This document shows positions 36,505 to 44,728 of a stretch of DNA of 64,000 bases, piece after piece; the first letter of the stretch is position 1; the number at the start of each line of letters is the position of its first letter. The stretch is taken from positions 2,375,501-2,439,500 of the forward strand of contig NZ_CP009438.1 of NCBI RefSeq assembly GCF_000761215.1, given 5' to 3'. Origin of the DNA: Streptomyces glaucescens. GTDB lineage: Bacteria > Actinomycetota > Actinomycetes > Streptomycetales > Streptomycetaceae. The notes beneath the pieces were generated by a model, which was not told where the DNA came from, did not search any database, and worked only from the letters and a program-made list of their open reading frames with translations. The translations under genes were made by a program, and so were the position numbers.

Positions 36505-37941
36505 TCACGCGGGCGTGAACCGGACCGTCGCCCGGGCCGGGTCGGCCTCCGTCAGGCGGACGCGGAGGTGTTCGCCGAGGGGGAGGTGGTCGCCGCCGTC
36601 GACGCGGCCGATGACGGCCGGGTCGGTGAGCTGGACCGTGCCGGTGGTGGGGCGGCGGTCGTCGACGTCGATGACGCAGGCGTCGAACGTCTCGCCGATC
36701 CGGGGGGCGAGGACCGCCGCCTCGACGACGTTCACGCTCTCCCGTTCCACGGCGCTCGCGCGGCGCGCGCCGGCCGTCATCTCGGCGGGCAGTGCGTCGA
36801 GGGCGGCGAGCACCCAGTCGGGCGGGGCGTCCCCGGACACCGCGGCGAGGCAGAGTTCGCTGGTGTAGCGGTCGGCGAGGCGGCGCAGGGGGGCGGTGCA
36901 GTGGGTGTAGGGGGCGGCCACGGCGGAGTGGGTGGTGAGAGGAGGGAGGGCGCCGTCGCGGAAGACGGTGTAGCCGGCGCCGCGCAGCAGGGTGGTGCAC
37001 TCCAGGAGGAAGGCGGCGTGGTGGGGGCGGTGCGGGTCGAGGGAGCGGACCAGGCCGGCGTAGGAGACGTGGTGCGGCCAGTCGATGCGCAGGGCGTGCG
37101 CGGTGCGGCGCAGGCGGCCCACGGCGCCGTCGGGGGCGGCGGGCAGGGTGCGCAGGACGCCGGTGCCGTGGGCGAGCATGAGGTCGGCCGCCGCCATGCC
37201 GGTGAGGAGGGAGATCTGGGCGTTCCAGCCGTCCGCGGGGAGGGGGGCGCGGTACTCCAGTGCGTAGCCGCCGTCGCGCGGGACGATCTCCTGTTCGGGG
37301 ACGTTGAGGGAGATTCCGCCGCGTTCGGTCTCCAGGCGTTCGCGGAGCAGGCCGATCGTCTTCAGCAGGGCGACCGGTTCCTCCGCCCGGCCCTCGTCGA
37401 CCTGCCGCTGGACCCAGGCGTAGTCGAGTCTGGCGCGGCTGCGGACGAGGGCGCGGCGGACGTCGACGGCGAGGGTGCGGCCGTCGGCGTCGAGGTCGAT
37501 CGTCCACAGCGCGGCGGGCCGGGGGCCGTCGGGGAGCAGGCTGGCGGCGGCCTCGCCTAGGGCGGGCGGGTGCAGGGGGACGCGCGCGTCGGGGAAGTAG
37601 AGGGTCATGACCCGGCGGTGGGTCTCCGCGTCGAGCCGTCCGCCGGGGGTGACGAAGGCGGCGACGTCGGCGATGGCGTACCGGACGCGGTAGCCGGTGC
37701 CCTGCCGCGACAGGTGCATGGCCTGGTCGAGGTCGGTGGAGGCGGGTGGGTCGATGGTGAACAGGGGGATGCCGGTGGCGTCGTACGACGGCATCCTCGG
37801 CGCCCGGGCCGCCCGTTCGGCCTCCGCGAGGACCTCGGGCGGGAAGGCGTCGGGGACGCCGAGCTCGGTGCGCAGTGCGCCGAGGGCGGCGTGCAGCGGG
37901 TCTCCGGGGGCGCCGGTCGCGCGCAGGGGGCGGCGGGGCAT
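36505..37941 (-). CDS. RNB-domain (RNase II/R-type) 3'-5' exoribonuclease
   Basis: 478 residues from ATG 37941. The RNB catalytic domain is clear: IDPPASTDLDQAMHL carries the acidic metal-binding cluster, YAIADVAAFVTPGG follows, and YTHCTAPLRRLADRYTSEL is the conserved C-terminal RNB motif. Cold-shock and S1 RNA-binding domains that flank RNB in RNase II and RNase R are short or absent, as in the small actinobacterial enzymes. It probably degrades structured or fragmentary RNA in the cytoplasm. It is transcribed divergently from yaaA. Confidence 0.92.
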   Translation of the reverse strand: MPRRPLRATGAPGDPLHAALGALRTELGVPDAFPPEVLAEAERAARAPRMPSYDATGIPLFTIDPPASTDLDQAMHLSRQGTGYRVRYAIADVAAFVTPGGRLDAETHRRVMTLYFPDARVPLHPPALGEAAASLLPDGPRPAALWTIDLDADGRTLAVDVRRALVRSRARLDYAWVQRQVDEGRAEEPVALLKTIGLLRERLETERGGISLNVPEQEIVPRDGGYALEYRAPLPADGWNAQISLLTGMAAADLMLAHGTGVLRTLPAAPDGAVGRLRRTAHALRIDWPHHVSYAGLVRSLDPHRPHHAAFLLECTTLLRGAGYTVFRDGALPPLTTHSAVAAPYTHCTAPLRRLADRYTSELCLAAVSGDAPPDWVLAALDALPAEMTAGARRASAVERESVNVVEAAVLAPRIGETFDACVIDVDDRRPTTGTVQLTDPAVIGRVDGGDHLPLGEHLRVRLTEADPARATVRFTPA

Positions 37942-38013
37942 ACAGCGAGCGTAGGCCGGGGGGTGCCGGGCGGCACGCCGTACGCTGGCGGGAGTGCAAC
38001 AGAAGGAGTGAAC

Positions 38014-38796
38014 GTGCTGGTCCTGCTGCCGCCCTCGGAGGGAAAGGCCTCCTCCGGCCGGGGCGCCCCGCTGAAGCTGGAGTCGCTGTCGCTGCCCGCC
38101 CTGACGGAGGCCCGCGAGACGGTGCTCGGCGAGCTGGTCGAGCTGTGCGCGGGCGACGAGGACAAGGCGCGCGAGGTGCTGGGGCTGAGCGAGGGCCTGC
38201 GCGGCGAGGTCGCGAAGAACGCGGAACTGCGGACGGCCGGGGCGCGGCCGGCCGGGGAGATCTACACGGGGGTGCTGTACGACGCCCTGGACCTGGCCAC
38301 CCTGGACCCGGCCGCGCGGCGGCGGGCCGCGCGGTCGCTGCTGGTGTTCTCCGGGCTGTGGGGCGCGGTCCGGGTGACGGACCGGATCCCGTCGTACCGC
38401 TGCTCCATGGGCGTGAGGCTGCCGGGGCTGGGCGCGCTGGGCGCGTTCTGGCGTGCGCCGATGGCCGCGGCCCTGCCGGAGGCGGCCGGGGACGGACTGG
38501 TGCTGGACCTGCGGTCGGCGGCGTACGCGACGGCGTGGAAGCCGAAGGGTGAGGTGGCCGGGCGGACGGCGACGGTGCGGGTGCTGCACGCGCCGACCCG
38601 GAAGGTCGTCAGCCACTTCAACAAGGCGACGAAGGGGCGGATCGTGCGGAGCCTGCTGTCCGCGGGGACGGCGCCGTCGGGGCCCGCCGAGCTGGTCGAG
38701 GCGCTGCGGGAGCTGGGGTACGAGGTGGAGGCGCAGGCGCCGGCCAAGGCGGGGCAGGCGTGGGTCATGGACGTGCTGGTGGAGGAGATCCACTGA
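38014..38796 (+). CDS. yaaA: YaaA (UPF0246) peroxide stress protein
   Basis: 260 residues. GTG 38014 was chosen because AAGGAG ends 5 bases before it and the protein then begins VLVLLPPSEGKA, as in the family; a GTG at 38008 overlaps the ribosome site. Later conserved segments are YTGVLYDALDLATLD, LLVFSGLWGAVRVTDRIPSYR and VSHFNKATKGRIVR. In E. coli YaaA limits free iron and DNA damage during peroxide stress; the Streptomyces role is inferred. Confidence 0.9.
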   Translation: MLVLLPPSEGKASSGRGAPLKLESLSLPALTEARETVLGELVELCAGDEDKAREVLGLSEGLRGEVAKNAELRTAGARPAGEIYTGVLYDALDLATLDPAARRRAARSLLVFSGLWGAVRVTDRIPSYRCSMGVRLPGLGALGAFWRAPMAAALPEAAGDGLVLDLRSAAYATAWKPKGEVAGRTATVRVLHAPTRKVVSHFNKATKGRIVRSLLSAGTAPSGPAELVEALRELGYEVEAQAPAKAGQAWVMDVLVEEIH

Positions 38797-38810
38797 ACCT
38801 TCGAGGCTCG

Positions 38811-38835
38811 TTGCAGCATGCGCAATGAGCTTTGC
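38811..38835. promoter_or_regulatory. candidate operator with three phased GCAA/TTGC half-sites
   Basis: TTGC (38811-38814), GCAA (38822-38825) and TTGC (38832-38835) form two overlapping inverted repeats with centres about one helical turn apart, 33 bases upstream of the KDPG aldolase start. Such spacing suits a dimeric regulator of the Lrp/AsnC type, but the factor is unknown. Confidence 0.35.
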
Positions 38836-38867
38836 GGAGGATGCTTCGGGACCGGCAGGATGAGGGC

Positions 38868-39770
38868 ATGGTCATGCCCTCCCTTCCGTCTGTCCTGGAT
38901 CTCGCGCCCGTCGTCCCCGTCGTGGTCCTCGCCGACCCGGCCGACGCCGTGCCGCTCGCCCGTGCCCTGGTCGCCGGCGGGCTGCCGGCGATCGAGGTGA
39001 CCCTGCGGACGCCCGGCGCCCTGGAGGCCGTCCGGGCGATCACCGCGCAGGTGCCGGAGGCGGTGGTGGGGGCGGGAACCGTGATCACCCCGGGGCAGGT
39101 GACCGAGTCCGTGGCGGCGGGGGCCCGGTTCCTCGTCAGCCCCGGGTGGACCGACGCCCTGCTGGAGTCGATGCTCGGCTCCGGAGTGCCCTTCCTGCCG
39201 GGGGTGTCGACCACCTCGGAGGTGGTGGCACTGCTGGAGCGCGGGGTGCGGGAGATGAAGTTCTTCCCGGCCGAGGCGGCGGGCGGCACCGCCTACCTGC
39301 GCTCGCTGTCCGGACCGTTGCCGCAGGCCCGCTTCTGCCCCACGGGCGGCATCGGCCCCGCCTCCGCGCCCCGCTACCTCGCGCTGCCCAACGTCGGGTG
39401 CGTCGGCGGGAGCTGGATGCTGCCCCCGGAGGCGGTCGTGGCGCGGGACTGGACCCGGATCGAGCGGCTGGCCCGCGAGGCGGCCGCGCTGGGTGGGGGT
39501 GCGGATGGTGGGGGTGCGGCCGGTGGGGGTGCGCCCGGTGGGGCTGCGCCCGGTGGCCGTACGACCCGTGCGGGCGTGGGCAGTGACGGTGCGGCCGGTG
39601 AGGGCGCGGACGGCGGCCGTACGACCGGTGGGAATGCGGGCGGTGAGGGTGCGTCCGGGCAGGGACCGTCCGGTGGGGGCGCGGACGATGGCCGTACGTC
39701 CCGTGCGGGCGCGGACGGTGGCGGTGCGGCCGGTGAGGGACCGTTCAGCGCAGGTGCGCGGTGTCGTTGA
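38868..39770 (+). CDS. eda: 2-keto-3-deoxy-6-phosphogluconate aldolase with Gly-rich tail
   Basis: 300 residues from ATG 38868 (a second ATG lies six bases on). The first 205 residues are a complete class I KDPG/KHG aldolase: the general base in AIEVTLRT (E43), VVGAGTVITPGQV, the Schiff-base lysine in REMKFFPAE (K131) and the phosphate-binding TGGIGP. The enzyme cleaves KDPG to pyruvate and glyceraldehyde-3-phosphate. The remaining 95 residues are Gly, Ala, Asp, Arg and Thr in short repeats, well beyond the usual family length of about 210. The stop lies inside the RNase H gene, which is antisense (26-base overlap), so the tail may have arisen by loss of an earlier stop. Confidence 0.9.
   Translation: MVMPSLPSVLDLAPVVPVVVLADPADAVPLARALVAGGLPAIEVTLRTPGALEAVRAITAQVPEAVVGAGTVITPGQVTESVAAGARFLVSPGWTDALLESMLGSGVPFLPGVSTTSEVVALLERGVREMKFFPAEAAGGTAYLRSLSGPLPQARFCPTGGIGPASAPRYLALPNVGCVGGSWMLPPEAVVARDWTRIERLAREAAALGGGADGGGAAGGGAPGGAAPGGRTTRAGVGSDGAAGEGADGGRTTGGNAGGEGASGQGPSGGGADDGRTSRAGADGGGAAGEGPFSAGARCR
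39490..39760 (+). repeat. degenerate short-period repeat in the aldolase tail
   Basis: GGTGNGGGTGCGG-like units of about 15 bases recur for roughly 270 bases (GGTGGGGGTGCGGCC, GGTGGGGGTGCGCCC, GGTGAGGGCGCGGAC), interspersed with GGCCGTACG. The period is a multiple of three, so the reading frame stays open and encodes GGA-rich peptide. Confidence 0.75.
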
Positions 39771-41073
39771 GCAGGCGGACGCTGGCGTTGCCGTCGGCGT
39801 AGTACGCCACCACCGACAAGGACGCCGCGGACAGCTCCATGCGGAACAGGGACTCCGCGGGGGCGTTCAGCGCGAGCCGGACCAGGGTCTTGATCGGCGT
39901 GACATGGGTGACCAGCAGCACCGTGCGGCCCGCGTACGCCTCGATCAGCCTGTCGCGGGCGGCGGCGATCCGGACGGCGGTCGCCGCGAAGCTCTCGCCG
40001 CCGCCGGTCGGCTCGGCGTCCGGGGAGGCCAGCCAGGCGGCCAGGTCCTCCGGGTGGCGCTCGTGCACCTCGGCGAAGGTGAGGCCCTCCCAGGCGCCGA
40101 AGTCCGTCTCGCGCAGCCCGTCGTCGATCCCGACCTCCAGGCCGAGGCGGGCGGCGACGATCCCGGCGGTCTCCCGGGTGCGTGCCAGCGGGGACGACAC
40201 GATCGCCTGGATCGTGCCCCGCCGGGCCAGCGCCGCGGCGACCCGCTCGGCCTGCTCGCGGCCGGTGCCGGAGAGCGACGGGTCACTGCCGCCGCTGCCC
40301 GAGAAGCGCTTCTGCGGAGTCAGCGGCGTCTCACCGTGCCGCAGCAGTACGAAGGTGGCGGGCGCGCCGAGGTCGGGGGCGGAGCCCCAGCCGACCGAGG
40401 GGGTGGGGGCCGTGGTCGCGGCGGTGGGTGCCGTGGCGGAGGCGGCGACGGTGCGGGCGGCGCGGTGGTCGGCCTCGGCTGTGCCGGCGTCCTCGGCGGG
40501 AGTCGCGGTGGCGGGCACCCCGGCGGCCGGGTCCGTGGCGGACGCGGCGGTTCCGGCGCCCGGTCCGGCGACGGGTGCGGCGGCCGAAGCGGCAGCGGGC
40601 CCGGCGGCCGCGGCGGCCGGTTCCGGGGCGGTCCCGGGGGTGGTCCCCGTGGCGGGCGGGGCGCCGGCGGCTCCCCGGTCCATCGCCTCGTTCGCCAGGC
40701 GGTCCGCGTGCTTGTTCCGCTCGCGCGGGATCCACTCGTAGGTCACCTGCCCGGGCGGGAAGACCCGGGACGCCTCCATGGCGAGCGGCTTCATGCCGGG
40801 GTGCTTGATCTTCCAGCGGCCGGACATCTGCTCGACGACCAGCTTGGAGTCCATCCGTACGTGCACCCGCGCGGTCGGGTCGAGTTCGCGGGCGGCGCGC
40901 AGGCCGGCGAGCAGCCCCCGGTACTCGGCGACGTTGTTCGTCACCGTGCCCAGGAACTCCGCCGCCTCCGCCAGCGTCTCCCCCGTCGCCGCGTCGATGA
41001 CGACGGCCCCGTAGCCCGCGGGCCCCGGGTTGCCCCGCGACCCGCCGTCGGCCTCGACGATGAACTCCCGCAC
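39745..41073 (-). CDS. bifunctional RNase H / histidine phosphatase fusion
   Basis: 442 residues from GTG 41073. The N-terminal RNase HI domain (residues 1-135) has the DEDD residues in EADGGSRGNPG, NNVAEYRGLL, RMDSKLVVEQ and NKHADRLANEAMD. A linker of about 110 residues is Ala/Pro/Thr-rich. The C-terminal acid phosphatase domain has LLRHGETPL near residue 245 and the second catalytic histidine in LLVTHVTPI. This fusion is well known in actinobacteria, where the phosphatase acts in alpha-ribazole phosphate metabolism or as a general acid phosphatase. It is the last gene of the operon with the zinc-ribbon and Nif3-like genes. Confidence 0.93.
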   Translation of the reverse strand: MREFIVEADGGSRGNPGPAGYGAVVIDAATGETLAEAAEFLGTVTNNVAEYRGLLAGLRAARELDPTARVHVRMDSKLVVEQMSGRWKIKHPGMKPLAMEASRVFPPGQVTYEWIPRERNKHADRLANEAMDRGAAGAPPATGTTPGTAPEPAAAAAGPAAASAAAPVAGPGAGTAASATDPAAGVPATATPAEDAGTAEADHRAARTVAASATAPTAATTAPTPSVGWGSAPDLGAPATFVLLRHGETPLTPQKRFSGSGGSDPSLSGTGREQAERVAAALARRGTIQAIVSSPLARTRETAGIVAARLGLEVGIDDGLRETDFGAWEGLTFAEVHERHPEDLAAWLASPDAEPTGGGESFAATAVRIAAARDRLIEAYAGRTVLLVTHVTPIKTLVRLALNAPAESLFRMELSAASLSVVAYYADGNASVRLLNDTAHLR

Positions 41074-41084
41074 CGCGAGGACCC

Positions 41085-41828
41085 CTACAGCCCGGACTCG
41101 GCCGTGCGCACCAGGATGCGGCGGCAGTTCTCGCAGCGCACCACGGTGTCCGGGGCGGCCTTGCGGATCTCGTTCAGCTCGGTGATGGCCAGCTCCTGGC
41201 GGCAGCCCTGGCAGGTGCGCGCGTACAGCTTGGCCGCGCCGATGCCGCCCTGCTGCTCGCGCAGCTTCTCGTAGAGCTTCAGCAGGTCGGCGGGGACGGA
41301 CCCGGCGACGACCTCGCGCTCCTTGGTGACCGTGGCCGCCTCGCCGTCGATAGCCTCGAACGCGGCGTCCCGGCGCCCGGTGGCGTCGTCGATCTTCGCC
41401 TGCACTGAGGAGACCCGCTCGGTCAGTTCCGCGACCCGCGCCTGCGCGGACTCACGGCGCTCCATGACCTCCAGGACGATGTCCTCCAGGTCGCCCTGGC
41501 GCTTGGCGAGCGAGACGATCTCGCGCTGGAGGTTCTCGAGGTCCTTTGGCGAGCTGACCGCGCCGGAGTCCAGCCGCTTCTGGTCGCGGGCGGCGCGCTG
41601 GCGCACCTGGTCGACGTCCTGCTCGGCCTTGGTCTGCTCGCGGGCGCAGTCGCTCTCCTCGGTCTGCGCGGCCACCAGCAGGTCGCGCAGCTGCGTGAGG
41701 TCCTTGTTCAGCGACTCGATCTCGGCGTGCTCGGGCAGCGACCGGCGCTTGTGGGCGAGCTGCTGGAGGCGCACGTCGAGCGCCTGGACGTCGAGGAGTC
41801 GGATCTGGTCGGCGGGCGCGGCGTTCAG
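41085..41828 (-). CDS. coiled-coil zinc-ribbon protein (CT398-like)
   Basis: 247 residues if translation starts at CTG 41828, which forms a CTGA overlap with the Nif3-like stop and yields LNAAPADQIRLLDVQALDVRL, a sequence that matches the family N-terminus. Without it the first start is GTG 41774, which would drop 18 conserved residues. Residues 20-170 are a long coiled coil, and the C-terminus carries a C4 zinc ribbon (CQGCRQE ... RCENCRR). The function is unknown; related proteins were proposed as nucleic-acid-binding or chaperone-like factors. It lies 11 bases upstream of the RNase H fusion. Confidence 0.88.
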   Translation of the reverse strand: MNAAPADQIRLLDVQALDVRLQQLAHKRRSLPEHAEIESLNKDLTQLRDLLVAAQTEESDCAREQTKAEQDVDQVRQRAARDQKRLDSGAVSSPKDLENLQREIVSLAKRQGDLEDIVLEVMERRESAQARVAELTERVSSVQAKIDDATGRRDAAFEAIDGEAATVTKEREVVAGSVPADLLKLYEKLREQQGGIGAAKLYARTCQGCRQELAITELNEIRKAAPDTVVRCENCRRILVRTAESGL

Positions 41829-42688
41829 TTGGGGGCTCCCATTGCGCTAGAGGTCGGGGTGGACGCCGCGTGGGCGGTCCAGGGGTCGGTGACCGTCTTG
41901 GAGACATGGACCCGAAGGCCCCAGCCGTTGCGGTCGGAGATCTCGTCGAGCTGGCTCGCGGCCAGCTCGCACCAGGGCCACTCGGTGGCCCAGTGCGCCG
42001 CGTCGAGCAGCGCGAGAGGACTGTGGGCCACGGCTTCCGACGCCGGGTGGTGGCGCAGGTCCGCGGTGAGGAAGGCGTCCACGCCGGCCGCGCGGACGTG
42101 GCCGAAGAGGCTGTCGCCGGAGCCTCCGCTGACGGCGACCGTGCGGACGGTCGCCCCGGGGTCGCCGGCCACGCGGATGCCCTGCGCGGTGGCGGGCAGG
42201 CGCGCGGCGGCGCGCGCGGCGAGTTCGCGGACGGTCAGCGGGTGGTCGAGTTCGCAGATCCGGCCGAGGCCGCGGCGGCCCTCGGGGTCGGTGGGGTCGG
42301 GCACCAGGGGCCCTACGACGCGCAGGTCCAGCGCGCCCGCGAGGGCGTCGGAGACGCCGGGGTCGGCGGTGTCGGCGTTGGTGTGGGCGACGTGCAGCGC
42401 GATGTCGTTCTTGATCAGGGTGTGCACGACCCGGCCCTTGAAGGTGGAGGCGGCGACCGTCGTCGTGCCGCGCAGGTAGAGCGGGTGGTGGGTGACCAGC
42501 AGGTCGGCTCCGAGCTGTACGGCCTCGTCGACGATCTCCTGGACGGGGTCGACGGCGAACAGGACCCGGGTGACCTCCTGGCCGGGGTCGCCCACGACCG
42601 TTCCGACCGCGTCCCAGGACTCGGCCCGTTCGGCGGGCCACAGGTTCTCCAGCGCGGTGATGACTTCAGACAGACGGGGCACGGACAC
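41825..42688 (-). CDS. Nif3-like dinuclear metal center protein
   Basis: 287 residues from ATG 42688. Metal-binding blocks typical of the Nif3/YbgI family are present: LLVTHHPLYLRG, LHVAHTNADTADPG, and the C-terminal FLTADLRHHPASEA with AHWATE. Family members form hexamers with a di-metal site. Proposed roles include GTP cyclohydrolase I type 2 activity, but none is established here. It is the first gene of a three-gene operon conserved in streptomycetes. Confidence 0.92.
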   Translation of the reverse strand: MSVPRLSEVITALENLWPAERAESWDAVGTVVGDPGQEVTRVLFAVDPVQEIVDEAVQLGADLLVTHHPLYLRGTTTVAASTFKGRVVHTLIKNDIALHVAHTNADTADPGVSDALAGALDLRVVGPLVPDPTDPEGRRGLGRICELDHPLTVRELAARAAARLPATAQGIRVAGDPGATVRTVAVSGGSGDSLFGHVRAAGVDAFLTADLRHHPASEAVAHSPLALLDAAHWATEWPWCELAASQLDEISDRNGWGLRVHVSKTVTDPWTAHAASTPTSSAMGAPN

Positions 42689-42969
42689 AGGCTACCTGCC
42701 TGCTCCGCGGGCCTGAACCGGTGCGTCGTGGCACCGCCGCCCGGCCGCGGCCGGTACGGTGCGGCACACCGACCGGCGTCGCGGCGAGCGCACCCGGCCC
42801 GTCGCCCCGTGCGGCACACGGGCCCCCGCGGGCTCGCCGGCCCGCGGAGCACACGCGTCCCCGTTCCCTCAGGCGAACCGCCGGGGGGACACCCTTATGT
42901 GTGAAGCGACGGTCGGCCGCTCCTCCGTCTGTGCGTACGAAAACTAGCTTCGTCGCCGGAGGTGACCGA

Positions 42970-44439
42970 ATGATGACGGCCTGTGTGATCGAGCCCGCGG
43001 CGGGAGACCGGGGCGGCGACGGGGACGGCTTCCCCCCGCGGCCGGGCTGTGTGATCACGGTGGACGGCGGTTACGCCGCGCGTCTCACCCGCAGCGGCGA
43101 CTCCTGGTTCCCGGAGCGCTGGACCCTGGACGGACCCGAGCCGTACGCCGTTCCGCTGCCGGGGAACCAGCCGGAGGAGCCCGGTACCGAGGTGCAGCCG
43201 ATGGGCGACGGGCGGGTCCTCATCCGCCGCCACGCCGCCGGACGGCACGCCTTCTCGCTGCTCTACCCGGCCGGCCCCGGCACCGGCGAGCTACCGCTGG
43301 GCGCGGTGGAGTGCGGGGGCGCCGCGCTGCGGCTGCTGCCGCCCGCACCGGGCGGCGACCGCGCGTACGCCCTCGCCGCAGGACCGCGCTCCAGCGCGGT
43401 GTGGCTCGTCGCCGGCGGCGCGTTCGGGCCCGAGCACGTGGCGGAGGTGCCGGGGCGCTGCTCGGGCGGGGTGTGGCTGGACCGGTCCGGGCGGATGCTC
43501 GCGCTCGACCGGGAGCTGGACGGTCGTACCAAGTCCGTGGTGGTCGACCTGGAACGCGGCGGCGAGGTGTCACCGCTGCTGCAGATCGCCGCCGACAGCG
43601 ACGACCGGCTGCTGCTCGCCGATCCCGACAGCGGGCTGCTGCTGATCCGCTCCGACGCCCCCTCGCCCGGTCACGCCCGCCTCGGCTGGGGGGTGCTCGG
43701 CAGCACGCTGCCGGTGCGGTTCCCGGAGTGCCTGCGCGGGCCGGCGGATCGCGCGGTGACGCCGTTCGCGATCCAGCCGGGGCAGGTACTGACGCCGGAG
43801 AGCTGCGGGGTGGCCCTGCGGATCGACGGTCCGGCGGGGAGCTGGATCGGGGTGTGGCGGCCGGCCGAACGGCAGGTCCACCATCTTCCGGCGCCGCCGG
43901 GCTGGCTGGCGGGGACCGGGCTGTGGACCCCGGGCGGCGTGCTGCGGCTGCCGTACGCCACGCGGGGCACCCCGTGCGGCGTGGCGGAGGTGACACCGCC
44001 CGCACCCGCCGTGGGGGCGGACGGCGCCGGGAGTGCGAGGGCACCGCGGGCGGGAGGCGCGCGGCCCGGGGGGGACGCGCGGGGCGGCGGGGACTCGTGG
44101 CGGGCGCGGGAGGCGGGGCCCGGGGCCGCCGGGGAGACCGCCGAGGCCCGCGGAGTCATAACGCTCCTGGACGCCAGGCGGGGCACGGCGGGTGCCGGCG
44201 AGGTCGCGCCGCGGGCCATCGGGGACGCGCGTGCCGGGGGTCCGGGAGGGGACGGCGCGGGGCGCACGGCCTCGCCACCGGGGGCGCGGCCGGCGGAGCC
44301 GGACCCTCCGGGACCGGCCGCGCCACGGCCGGTGCCGTTGCAGCAAGCGCCCCTGGGAGACGGCACGTTGGAGCGACTTGTAACGAACCGGTGGCGGTCG
44401 GCGTGGCCGTCTGGATTCGGCCCGAGGTGTGCCGGTTAG
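42970..44439 (+). CDS. hypothetical protein, possible beta-propeller with disordered tail
   Basis: 489 residues from ATG 42970; GGAGGTG lies 5 bases upstream. I do not recognise the family. Residues 20-345 are beta-strand-rich with repeated short blades (GDRAYALAAGPRSSAVWLVAG; GGVWLDRSGRMLALDREL; RLLLADPDSGLLLIRSD), suggesting a propeller-like cytoplasmic protein; there is no signal peptide or membrane segment. From about residue 345 to 465 the sequence is Gly/Ala/Arg/Pro-rich and probably disordered, and it ends LERLVTNRWRSAWPSGFGPRCAG. It is followed 48 bases later by a small basic peptide gene on the same strand. Confidence 0.75.
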   Translation: MMTACVIEPAAGDRGGDGDGFPPRPGCVITVDGGYAARLTRSGDSWFPERWTLDGPEPYAVPLPGNQPEEPGTEVQPMGDGRVLIRRHAAGRHAFSLLYPAGPGTGELPLGAVECGGAALRLLPPAPGGDRAYALAAGPRSSAVWLVAGGAFGPEHVAEVPGRCSGGVWLDRSGRMLALDRELDGRTKSVVVDLERGGEVSPLLQIAADSDDRLLLADPDSGLLLIRSDAPSPGHARLGWGVLGSTLPVRFPECLRGPADRAVTPFAIQPGQVLTPESCGVALRIDGPAGSWIGVWRPAERQVHHLPAPPGWLAGTGLWTPGGVLRLPYATRGTPCGVAEVTPPAPAVGADGAGSARAPRAGGARPGGDARGGGDSWRAREAGPGAAGETAEARGVITLLDARRGTAGAGEVAPRAIGDARAGGPGGDGAGRTASPPGARPAEPDPPGPAAPRPVPLQQAPLGDGTLERLVTNRWRSAWPSGFGPRCAG

Positions 44440-44487
44440 ACTCCCCCGGCTGTAAGAAAGATCATGTTGACGGGGTGAATCCTTCCG

Positions 44488-44646
44488 ATGAGCGACGCCT
44501 GCACGTCCCAGCCGCTGTCCGCCGACCACGCCGCGGCGCCCGGCCACGGCAAGCACCGCGGTCCGGTCTCGGCCCACGACACCGAGTCGGCCCCCCGCGG
44601 CCGGCACCGCAAGCCGGTGGAGCAGCAGACTGAGAAAGCCGCCTGA
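44488..44646 (+). CDS. small basic peptide, 52 residues, unknown function
   Basis: ATG 44488 with GGGGTGA 9 bases upstream encodes a hydrophilic peptide rich in His, Lys, Arg and Ala (PGHGKHRGPVSAHD; RGRHRKPVEQQTEKAA). I recall similar short proteins in other streptomycetes, which argues for a real gene. It has no membrane segment. A strong hairpin follows the stop codon by 25 bases. Its role is unknown; the HGKHRG and RGRHRKP blocks could bind nucleic acid or metal. Confidence 0.65.
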   Translation: MSDACTSQPLSADHAAAPGHGKHRGPVSAHDTESAPRGRHRKPVEQQTEKAA

Positions 44647-44671
44647 CGGTACGTCGGACGGCACGGCATCC

Positions 44672-44701
44672 GGCCCCGCTCGCCGCACGGCGAGCGGGGC
44701 C
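44672..44701. terminator. bidirectional hairpin terminator
   Basis: A perfect 13-bp stem GGCCCCGCTCGCC / GGCGAGCGGGGCC with loop GCAC sits between two convergent genes. No T-run follows, as is usual for Streptomyces terminators. Confidence 0.8.
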
Positions 44702-44728
44702 GCGTCGTATCCCCCGTGGCCCGGCGGC

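Noticed and set aside
42897..42947. Sixteen-codon upstream reading frame before the 489-residue gene
   Set aside because: No ribosome-binding site or recognisable leader-peptide feature is visible, so it cannot be supported.
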